This document shows, in pieces, positions 17,235 to 25,900 of a DNA stretch of 35,429 nucleotides. The translations under genes were made by a program, and so were the position numbers. The notes under the pieces are model-generated. The model saw nothing but the letters and a program-made list of their open reading frames with translations. It did no database searches and was not told the origin of the DNA. The DNA is from Candidatus Nitrosopumilus sp. (GTDB taxonomy: Archaea; Thermoproteota; Nitrososphaeria; Nitrososphaerales; Nitrosopumilaceae). The first letter of the stretch is position 1. The number at the start of each line of letters is the position of its first letter. The stretch covers positions 1-35,429 of the forward strand of contig JABDOO010000018.1 in the NCBI GenBank assembly GCA_013043295.1, given 5' to 3'.

Positions 17235-18680
17235 ATGAATAAGGAACTGTCCTTTGCTCTTAATTATGCATTAAACAAGGGTTTCCAGATTCACCCTGAT
17301 GCGTTTAAGATTTTAGAAAACGTAGATGTAAAAAAGTTAGAGAAGATAATAAAGGAAATAGTAAGAGAGAAAACAAAACAGAAGTTATTTCAGATTAATC
17401 AAGATGATTTAGAAAGTTATCTTGGAATTAAGGAGGATTCTACGTTACAAAATGAAGTGAAGGTATTATCAGATCCTACAACAAAGATAACATCTGGAGA
17501 AGGAGTAAAAGGATACAATGCCCTATTTTCAAGCCGTTTTAACAAACTTAAACGAATAGTCTCAGATAGACCAGAATCAAAATTATTAAAATCTGCAGCC
17601 TCAGTCAAAAATGCAAAAATTGATGATGATTTGTATGTGTGTGGATTAGTCACAGTAAGGAATTCAGAGAGAAATGTTACAAAATTGGTTCTTGAAGATC
17701 CATCAGGTTCCTTTGAGGGGATAATTTTTGATGAGGAGCTGCAGAAAAGTGCCGGGACTCTTCTAATTGATCAATTTGTAATGGCAAGAATAAGTTCAGC
17801 TAAAAACTCTGGGTATATTATCAAAGATTTAATTCTGCCAGATATTCCTGAGCAGGCAAAGAACAGATCTGAAAGTGAGGCATACGCAGTTTTTCTATCA
17901 GATTTGCATATTGGGAGTAAATACTTCATGGAAGATGAATTCTCAGAATTTGTATCTTGGATTTCAAGTCCTGATCCTGTTGCAAGAAAGATTCGTTTTG
18001 TCCTAATAGGTGGAGATGTGGTAGATGGGGTTGGGATATATCCAAATCAGAATAAGGAATTGGTTTGCCAGACAATTCAAGAGCAATTAAAAAAAGCAGA
18101 AGATTTACTTGATAAAATTCCTAAAAATGTGAAAATTATCATAATGCCTGGTAACCATGATCCAGGTAGAAGAGCATTACCACAACCGGCAATTCCCAAA
18201 AAATACAACTCTAGTCTTTGGGAAAGAGAAAACGTGATAATGGTTGGAAACCCAGCAGTAATTTCATTAAATGGGGTAATAGTTTCAATGTTTCACGGTC
18301 AAAGTATTGATGATATAGTCAAAACCACACCGGGTCTAAGTTATGATCATCCTGCCGATGTAATGAAACATCTACTTCGTGCAAGACATCTAAGTCCAAT
18401 TTATGGTAGTCAAACTCCTATAGCACCAGAAATGGAAGATTTGTTAGTAATTCAGGACATACCTGACATTTTTCATGTGGGTCATGTTCATAGAGCCCAA
18501 TTGGACTTGTATAAGGGAATTTTATTGGTAAATTCAGGTTCATGGCAAAAACAGACGCCTTTTCAAGCTAGTGTAGGTATGACGCCAAACCCAGGAATTG
18601 CAATATTGGTAAATCTAAAAACATTACAAGTCTACCATCAAAATTATAGTTCTAATTTAGATAATGTCTTGCAGAGTTAG
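17235..18680 (+). CDS. polB: DNA polymerase II (PolD) small subunit DP1
   Basis: OB-like region 'YVCGLVTVRNSERNVTKLVLEDPSGSFEGIIF' and Mre11-like phosphoesterase 'LSDLHIGSKYF', 'GGDVVDGVGIYPNQ', 'MPGNHDPGRRALPQPAIP', 'HVGHVHRAQ'. Confidence 0.95.
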   Translation: MNKELSFALNYALNKGFQIHPDAFKILENVDVKKLEKIIKEIVREKTKQKLFQINQDDLESYLGIKEDSTLQNEVKVLSDPTTKITSGEGVKGYNALFSSRFNKLKRIVSDRPESKLLKSAASVKNAKIDDDLYVCGLVTVRNSERNVTKLVLEDPSGSFEGIIFDEELQKSAGTLLIDQFVMARISSAKNSGYIIKDLILPDIPEQAKNRSESEAYAVFLSDLHIGSKYFMEDEFSEFVSWISSPDPVARKIRFVLIGGDVVDGVGIYPNQNKELVCQTIQEQLKKAEDLLDKIPKNVKIIIMPGNHDPGRRALPQPAIPKKYNSSLWERENVIMVGNPAVISLNGVIVSMFHGQSIDDIVKTTPGLSYDHPADVMKHLLRARHLSPIYGSQTPIAPEMEDLLVIQDIPDIFHVGHVHRAQLDLYKGILLVNSGSWQKQTPFQASVGMTPNPGIAILVNLKTLQVYHQNYSSNLDNVLQS

Positions 18681-19859
18681 ATCATCACCAAATGTTTTTT
18701 TAATCATTTCTGAAGAAATTGTCAGTTTGTATTTTTTTGTCCTACCATGAATTCCTTGATGAATTAGTCTTCCTGAGATTAATCCAGACAATTCAATTTC
18801 ACTTAGCATTTGTGTGATTCTTCTTTGGGTAAGCTCGTCTTTCCCAACTGCCTTGCAGAGATTTTTGTATGAAGAGTATATTTCTCCGGTAGAGGAGCCG
18901 TTTGCCTTCATAATGGCAATTAGGATGAGTTTTTCATGAAGAGGGAATGATTTGAGGGATTTTTCTTCTTTGTTTTCTTCCATTTTTTGAGAGGCCTCTC
19001 TGACATGTTCAATTGTAACTTTTTCAGATTGTTGTCTCTCTGCAAGTTCTCCAGCCACTCTAAGCAGATCAATTGCTCTTCGAGCATCCCCATGTTCCCC
19101 GCCTGCTAGGGCAGCAATTAGATTTAGGGCAGGATCTTCAACTGAATTTTCAATAAATGATTCTTGGATTCTTTCTTCTAGAATTTTTTTAATTTGTTCA
19201 ACATTGTAATTTGTAAAGACAATTTCCTCTTCTCCTAAACTACTGATTACTCTAGGGTCTAGTTTTTCTTTGAAAGTTAAGTCGTTTGAAATTCCTACTA
19301 AAGTAAGGGAGCCTTGTGTCAGACGTTCATTTGCCCTAGTAAGTTGGTATAGAATGTCTTTGCCTGTTTTTGCGACTAGTTGCGCAAGATAGTCTATTTC
19401 ATCTATAACAAAAACTGCGTTGAGTTTACCTTCTTCAATTTTGTTTAGTAGTCTTTTGAATACTTCGCTTATTGCTAGCCCAGTTGTGGGTAATTCCTTC
19501 TCTTTTAGGTCTAATTGCCTGCCTAAACTGACCAATAATCCATATAATGTGGTCTCTTCTTTAGAATTTGAATAAATGAGTTTGATTGGGAAATTTGATT
19601 TCTCAACTCTCTCTTGGATTTTAGAGAGCACTTTTTTCACTACTAATGTTTTACCTGTTCCAGGCTTACCATATACTAGGAGATTTGAAGGTCTTGATTT
19701 TTTTAAAATTGGTAATAATGATTGGGTGACTTGTTCTTGTTCATTTTTTCTATGTAATATGATATTTGGAATATATGAATAATGAAGTATATCACGATTT
19801 TTTATTATTGATTTTCCAGACTCTGCAGCATCTAACAAATCATCAATTGGATCAGACAT
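18657..19859 (-). CDS. cdc6: Orc1/Cdc6 replication initiator
   Basis: Walker A 'YGKPGTGKT', Walker B 'VFVIDEIDYL', sensor region 'LVGISNDLTFKEKLDPRVISSLGEEEIVF', 'GGEHGDARRAIDLLRVAGE', C-terminal winged helix. Start placed at ATG 19859 (MSDPIDDLLDAAESGKSI); track start 19907 looks over-extended. Confidence 0.95.
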   Translation of the reverse strand: MSDPIDDLLDAAESGKSIIKNRDILHYSYIPNIILHRKNEQEQVTQSLLPILKKSRPSNLLVYGKPGTGKTLVVKKVLSKIQERVEKSNFPIKLIYSNSKEETTLYGLLVSLGRQLDLKEKELPTTGLAISEVFKRLLNKIEEGKLNAVFVIDEIDYLAQLVAKTGKDILYQLTRANERLTQGSLTLVGISNDLTFKEKLDPRVISSLGEEEIVFTNYNVEQIKKILEERIQESFIENSVEDPALNLIAALAGGEHGDARRAIDLLRVAGELAERQQSEKVTIEHVREASQKMEENKEEKSLKSFPLHEKLILIAIMKANGSSTGEIYSSYKNLCKAVGKDELTQRRITQMLSEIELSGLISGRLIHQGIHGRTKKYKLTISSEMIKKTFGDDLTLQDII

Positions 19860-20108
19860 ACTCACACACCTTTGTTTCCTATCAACACTAACACAACCAT
19901 ATCTCAATTAAGAGAGTATAGAATAGAATAGTAATAGTAGTTTAGTTTGTAATTAATTATTTTTAGTTAGTTTTAGATTTCTTTTTAAAAAAAATTAAAG
20001 AAAAAAATAGAGTGGAAATATTGGTGTGTGGGTTGAATCCTAAATTAGGTATGGATTAACAATAATGTTAATGAAGTGTTAAGAAAATTCCCAAAAAGCC
20101 TATTTTGA

Positions 20109-20130
20109 CCCCTTTATTTCCATTCCAAGC
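20109..20130 (-). repeat. ORB-like repeat copy 1
   Basis: CCCCTTTATTTCCATTCCAAGC; 19/22 identical to copy 2. Confidence 0.75.
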
Positions 20131-20170
20131 GTTAAGAAAGGTGTTAACATTGTGAACATCTCGAAAACAA

Positions 20171-20192
20171 CCCCCTTATTTCCACTCCAGGC
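20171..20192 (-). repeat. ORB-like repeat copy 2
   Basis: CCCCCTTATTTCCACTCCAGGC; reverse complement GCCTGGAGTGGAAATAAGGGGG resembles the archaeal ORB core (AGTGGAAAC plus G-string). Confidence 0.75.
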
Positions 20193-20351
20193 ACAAATAT
20201 ATCTAAATTAAAGGGCTTTAAACAAAAAACACTGTTAATAACAAAAATTAGGCTAGGCGTGGGCTAGGCAGTCAATGTTAACAAACCACTTTGTTAACAA
20301 ATATTCTGGGATCATTTGAACTGTTAACATTCGATCCTTTAGATCTCAAAG

Positions 20352-20738
20352 ATGACTAAAAAACACATTCGAATTGGTATGGAAGACGCTGATGGTGCCA
20401 AATATGATATTAAATTGGAAGGTAATGTAACCAGAGATAAAGTTCTTAAAATATTTGAAATGATGGATTTGATGAATATTGAAGAGGAACAAGAACCAAT
20501 TAACATGGATTCTGCAGGTTCAAAAATTTGGAATATAATTGACAAATTCTTCCCAATGGGCAAATTTACCTCTACAAACATACTTGAAAAATATGAGGAT
20601 GAATATAACGAGCCTGTGAAATTAAGTATAATTTCCACTTATTTGTCACGATTTGCTGTAAAAGGTAGGGTAAATAGAACTAGAAATGGCAGAGAATGGA
20701 CTTATCAAACCATCAAAATTCCCCAAAAACAACAATAA
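20352..20738 (+). CDS. Hypothetical protein, possible C-terminal winged-helix DNA-binding domain, next to the putative origin
   Basis: 128 aa; 'KFTSTNILEKYEDEYNEPVKLSIISTYLSRFAVKGRVNRTRNGREWTYQTIKI' resembles a wHTH recognition helix plus wing. Confidence 0.75.
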   Translation: MTKKHIRIGMEDADGAKYDIKLEGNVTRDKVLKIFEMMDLMNIEEEQEPINMDSAGSKIWNIIDKFFPMGKFTSTNILEKYEDEYNEPVKLSIISTYLSRFAVKGRVNRTRNGREWTYQTIKIPQKQQ

Positions 20739-20743
20739 TCCAA

Positions 20744-20905
20744 TTAAGAAATAGTGACTTTTCTAACCAATAATCGATCTTTACCCAAAATTACTTTAAC
20801 ATATTCTCCTTTTTGGATATCCATATATTTTCTAAACTGTTTGGGGATTGAAATTGTACCTGCAGAGGTAATTTTTACCAAGACTTCGTTCTCTTGTACA
20901 GACAT
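20744..20905 (-). CDS. AbrB/SpoVT-type small DNA-binding protein (absent from the ORF track)
   Basis: Hand translation of the minus strand: MSVQENEVLVKITSAGTISIPKQFRKYMDIQKGEYVKVILGKDRLLVRKVTIS, 53 aa with stop; swapped-hairpin AbrB pattern 'TSAGTISIPKQFRKYMDIQKGEYVKV'. An in-frame ATG at 20911 is an alternative start. Confidence 0.85.
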   Translation of the reverse strand: MSVQENEVLVKITSAGTISIPKQFRKYMDIQKGEYVKVILGKDRLLVRKVTIS

Positions 20906-21038
20906 ATACATACTATAATTTAATAATATATATAATTTAATAAATTATCAAAACATAACATTATGATAAAATACACCTATTTTCACTAAAATCATCGAAC
21001 AATAATTGAAAAATATTTTTAAAAATTCTAAAATTCCC

Positions 21039-21644
21039 TTATCCGACTGTTGGATTCTCTTCTAATTGGCCTACTTTTGACATTCCTTTTTCAGTAATTG
21101 AGTAAGTATAGGGCTTTGATTCAGTATTTCTTTGAACATATCCATCTTCAAACATCTTTTTCATTAGGCGTGAAGTATGCTCTCTACTTTTCTTTAATGT
21201 GATTTGTATATCACGTGATGTCATAGCTTTGTTTGTGATAAGTTGCAACACATAATCAACTGGGTTTGTAGGTGCTAAATTAACTGGATTAGGCGTGGAA
21301 ATTACCTTTTCTGGTTCTTCTTCCACCTTAGTAGCTTGTTCAATTGGCCTTTCTTTTACTTCATTCTTTGCTAATTTCTCTAAGAATTGTTTTAAATCAA
21401 GATTAGGATCTTCTACTTTTTGCTCAATCCCTTGGATTTCTAATGCATCCAGGCGTATTTTCATATCAATTAACTGCCTTTCATAATACTCCAAACGTTC
21501 TGCTTGTGAAGCATCAAACCCTTCACTTTTAATTTTAACAAATGGTCGTATCTTAAAGTAAGCATACAAACCAACAATACCTATGATAAAAGCTAAAATC
21601 ACACCTAAAATCACTTCAGGTTCAGGAATTTCAACTAACATCAC
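21039..21644 (-). CDS. Membrane-anchored coiled-coil/winged-helix regulator-like protein
   Basis: N-terminal TM 'VILGVILAFIIGIVGLYAYF', coiled coil 'QAERLEYYERQLIDMKIRLDALE', C-terminal wHTH 'VLQLITNKAMTSRDIQITLKKSREHTSRLMKKMFEDGYVQRN'. Confidence 0.75.
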   Translation of the reverse strand: MMLVEIPEPEVILGVILAFIIGIVGLYAYFKIRPFVKIKSEGFDASQAERLEYYERQLIDMKIRLDALEIQGIEQKVEDPNLDLKQFLEKLAKNEVKERPIEQATKVEEEPEKVISTPNPVNLAPTNPVDYVLQLITNKAMTSRDIQITLKKSREHTSRLMKKMFEDGYVQRNTESKPYTYSITEKGMSKVGQLEENPTVG

Positions 21645-21768
21645 ATGTTATACGCCTACCTCGTGATTTATCGTGATTGAACAATATTATTTCACACTTT
21701 AGATTAACAATCTCACATGCATTATCACATACAAACTGAAGAAGGGATAACTATTGGTATCACATACA

Positions 21769-22161
21769 TCACATATTACATGCCTGACGGATGAGCCTGT
21801 CAATCACACTTATCACTTCATCTTCTCTTTCTGGGAAAATATCACTCTCATTAATCACATTGATTTGTTCAGAAAGTTTTGATATCACATCTATATCATC
21901 AGGCAAAAGTATGCCTAAACCACGAAAAAGTATGATTGAGTAGAATAATCCAATTAATTTGTCTCTAGACTGCCCAACTTGCCTATAATACGCGCCTTTG
22001 GAAATAGAGAAATTAGATTCTAGAAGATCTTTCTGATTTAAAATAATTTCAACTTGTCGCTCTGTAAACAGTGATTTTTTGATAATTTTACGTATTATAT
22101 TGTTAAAATTAGATTTATCCAACTCCTCCATAGCTATACAAATCTGTATACTACATTCCAA
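21769..22161 (-). CDS. Hypothetical protein with HTH-like segment
   Basis: 'FTERQVEIILNQKDLLESNFSISKGAYYRQVGQSRDKLIGLFYSIILFRGLGIL' HTH-like; a start at the internal Met (MEELDKSNF) is plausible. Confidence 0.65.
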   Translation of the reverse strand: MECSIQICIAMEELDKSNFNNIIRKIIKKSLFTERQVEIILNQKDLLESNFSISKGAYYRQVGQSRDKLIGLFYSIILFRGLGILLPDDIDVISKLSEQINVINESDIFPEREDEVISVIDRLIRQACNM

Positions 22162-22195
22162 TTAAACTTTAAAGAGACACACGTAAACCTCTTTC

Positions 22196-22948
22196 ATGGC
22201 TGGAAACAAAGTCGAATCATTCCTAAAATCAGAATTAAAAAAGAAAAATGCGTTACTGTTTGTTTTAATCGACTCCGAAGTCTCAAATTTACAGGCATCA
22301 AGTAAGCTTGCCAAAGACGTAGAAAAGATTGGAGCATCAGCAATACTCGTAGGAGGTTCTTCAGCAACTGATCAAATTGAGATGGCTCAAGTGGTTAAAG
22401 GAATCAAAAAAGGTCTAAAAATCCCAATTATTCTATTTCCTGGAAATGTTACAGGTGTTGTACCTGATGCTGATGCCATATTATTTAGCTCATTAATGAA
22501 TTCGGAAAATCCATATTTTATCACTCAGGCTCAGGCTTTGGGTGCACCTAGTGTACTAAAGTTTGGATTAGAACCACTTCCAACTGCGTATTTAGTAATT
22601 GGAGATGGAACATCAGCTTGGTTTGTTGGTTCAGCAAGAGGAATTCCATTTGAAAAACCAAAAATTGCAGCAGCATATTCTCTAGCAGCACAATTCCTTG
22701 GAATGAGATTCGTATACTTGGAGGCAGGTTCGGGTGCAAAAACTAACGTGACACCTGAAATGGTCAAAACGGTAAGACATGCATTTAATGGATTTTTGAT
22801 TGTTGGTGGAGGAATCAAAGATGAAAAAACTGCCGAGAGTCTTGTCAAAGCTGGGGCTGATGCATTAGTTATTGGAACCTTCCTTGAAAAAGGCGGCAGT
22901 CTCAAAAAACTTGAAAAAATAGCAAAAGCAATTCAAAGAAGCAAGTAG
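22196..22948 (+). CDS. Geranylgeranylglyceryl phosphate synthase
   Basis: 'LFVLIDSEVSN', 'AILVGGSSATD', 'PIILFPGNVTGVVPDADAILFSSLMNS', 'FVYLEAGSGAKTNVTPEMV', 'LIVGGGIKDEKTAESLVKAGADALVIGTFLEK' are GGGPS motifs. Confidence 0.93.
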   Translation: MAGNKVESFLKSELKKKNALLFVLIDSEVSNLQASSKLAKDVEKIGASAILVGGSSATDQIEMAQVVKGIKKGLKIPIILFPGNVTGVVPDADAILFSSLMNSENPYFITQAQALGAPSVLKFGLEPLPTAYLVIGDGTSAWFVGSARGIPFEKPKIAAAYSLAAQFLGMRFVYLEAGSGAKTNVTPEMVKTVRHAFNGFLIVGGGIKDEKTAESLVKAGADALVIGTFLEKGGSLKKLEKIAKAIQRSK

Positions 22949-22961
22949 TAAAGGACGTATT

Positions 22962-25900
22962 ATGTCTGAAAATGATGCAATTTCTCGAATTCGTGATATC
23001 AAGATGCCAAATTACTATCTTGATTATTATTCCAATCTATCAACTGAGACATATTCAATATTTCAACATGCAGCATTGGCAAAATCTACTTTAGCAGATT
23101 CTTCAGGCATAATTGAGCCTAAAATTGCATTTGACCTGGCAGATAGAGTTGCAAAAATGCACGAGATTGACATTGCAGATCCACTCAGGGAAATACTAAA
23201 AATCAATGGAAAGGAACTCTCTGCTCTTATTTTAGCAAAAGAGATTGCGCAGGGGAAATATTGTCTTCCAGATGCTACACTTGAAGACAAATTAGATCTT
23301 GCAGTTCGTGTAGGCTTAGCAATAATTACTGAGGGTGTTACTATTGCACCATTACAAGGAATTAGTGAAGTAAAAATTAAGAAAAATAAAGATGGAACTG
23401 AATACCTATCAGTTTCGATTGCAGGACCAATGCGTTCAGCAGGAGGTACAGAATCTGCAGTAACTCTACTAATTGCTGATCATGTTAGAAAAATAGCAGG
23501 ATTATCTAAATTTCAAGCAAATTCCTTTGATGATGAAACAGGTAGATTTGTTGAGGAATTACGAATTTATGAAAGAGAAGCAAGCAGCTTCCAATTCCAT
23601 ATCTTAGATGAAGACATTGAACATGTGATTTCTAATCTACCAGTTGAATTAGCAGGAGTAGATACTGATCCTTACGAAGTAGTTAACCACAAATCTATGA
23701 CTCGAATTCAAACTGACCGAGTTAGAGGTGGGGCTTTACGTGTCTTAAATGATGGATTGATTGGAAGATCCAAAAAATTACTCAAAAGAATTGAATTGTA
23801 CAATTTAGATGGTTGGGAATGGCTCAATGATTTGAAAGGAGCTGTTCAAACTGGTGATAGCCAAGAAGACGCAGCTGCAAAAAGAATGCGTGAAGTAATT
23901 ACAGGCAGATCTGTATTGTCAATGCCTAACACATTAGGCGGATTTCGTTTAAGATATGGAAGATCATGTAATACAGGTTTTGCAGCAGTAGGGATTCATC
24001 CAGTAATTGCTGAAATTCTCGATCACACAATAGCTGTAGGTACTCAAATCAAGATAGATATTCCAGGAAAAGGTGCAACCGTAGCATTTGTAGATTCTAT
24101 TGATACTCCAACAGTCCGTCTTACCAATGGCAGTGTCGTAAAAATACGTGATGTAAAACATGGATTAGAAATTAAAAATCAAATAGAAAAAATTTTACAT
24201 TTGGGAGATATTTTAATTTCATTTGGAGACTTTTTAGAAAATAATGCCCAATTAGTTCCATCAGGTTATGTAGAAGAATTTTGGATTGAAGAATTAAAAC
24301 AAAATATTCAAAAATATGAGCCTGATGATCAATACCTTAATCAATTTTTGAATAGGACGCCAACAATAGATGAAGCATTAAAAATCTCACTTGATTTTAA
24401 AATCCCATTACATCCACATTACTTGTATTTCTGGGATAAAATTTCTGCTGAAGAACTGAGTAATCTTTTAGAACCAAACAAAGTCAATGAGACTTCTATT
24501 GAATATCCAAACAAAGTCAAAAAGATTCTTGAAAATTTAGGAACTCCCCATAAAGTAGAAAATGAAACATTGATTTTAGAACATCTTGAAGCAAAAATTT
24601 TCTTTAATTTATTATTTAGAACCAAACCAATCATTGATGATTTATCAGTTCCAAAAATTTTATCGAAATCATCAGGAATCAAAATAAATAATAAATTTTC
24701 AACTAGTATAGGAGTTAGAATAGGAAGACCAGAAAAAGCAGCCCCAAGACAAATGAAACCTGCAACACATGTGTTATTCCCAATTGGTGAGAAGGGCGGA
24801 CCTACAAGAGACCTTCTAAAAGCCTCTAGAACTGAGCACTTTTTTGCTAATCTTTTCAACAGGCAGTGTACAAAATGCAACCAACCCTCAATAGGCATAA
24901 AATGTTCTATATGCGGCACCAAGACCTCTATTTCCTACAGATGTTCTAATTGTAGAGATACACTAACAGAGCCATTTTGTGAAAAATGCAAACGCAAAGC
25001 TCCTGCTCATTCACACCAAACATTTCCTTTGAAAAAGAGATTGCTATTAGCTCAAGAGAAGATGGGACTTCGAGCAAAAGAACCCTTCAAAGGAGTTAAA
25101 GAACTTATTAATCAAGATAAAATTGCTGAACCTCTAGAAAAAGGACTTGTCAGACAAAACTTTGGATTAACAACTTTCAAAGATGGAACAGTAAGATTTG
25201 ATGCAACAAATTCTCCATTAACACAATTCAAACCATCTTGGATAGGAACATCTATTGAAAAATTAAAAGAACTTGGTTACTCTCATGATATTGATGGAAA
25301 TCCTCTCATTTCTGTTGAACAGACAATTGAACTTCGAATGCAAGATGTAATTATTCCATATGAAAGTGGAAAATATCTAGTTTCTATTTGTAAATACATT
25401 GATGTTCTTTTAGAGAAATTCTACGGGAAGACTTCATTTTATAATGTAAAAAATTCTGAAGAACTAATTGGGCATTTAATTATTGGTCTGGCTCCTCATA
25501 CATCTGTAGGGATAGTTGGACGAATTATAGGATATACTGAAACACATGTTTGTTTTGGAACTCCTAATTGGCATTCAGCCAAAAGACGAGATGCTGATGG
25601 TGATGCTGATTCAATAATGCTACTGATGGATAGTCTTCTAAACTTTTCAAGACAATTCCTTTCTGACAGAATTGGTGGTTTAATGGATGCACCATTATTA
25701 ATCCAACCACATGTTTTACCTCACGAGTCCCAACCCCAAGCGCATAATCTTGAAGTCACAAAAATTCTTCCATTAGAATTCTTTGAATCTACATTCCAAC
25801 AAATTAAATCCTCAGATATTTCATCAATTGAAATTATTAAATCACGTCTTGAAACCGAAAGACAGTTCTATGATTATCACTTTACACATTCAACATCATC

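Larger units (their letters stand above)
19908..20351. other. Candidate replication origin (oriC)
   Basis: ~440 bp without ORFs beside cdc6. ORB-like direct repeats at 20109-20130 and 20171-20192, an inverted partial copy at 20010-20020, four TGTTAACA palindromes (20142-20149, 20276-20283, 20292-20299, 20322-20329), A/T-rich tracts. Confidence 0.8.

Noticed and set aside
24419-24922. Minus-strand 167-aa ORF inside the DP2 gene
   Set aside because: Fully antisense to a conserved polymerase coding region; no recognisable domain.
25560-25670. Intein in PolD DP2
   Set aside because: The catalytic motif is continuous and no splice-junction motifs are seen.
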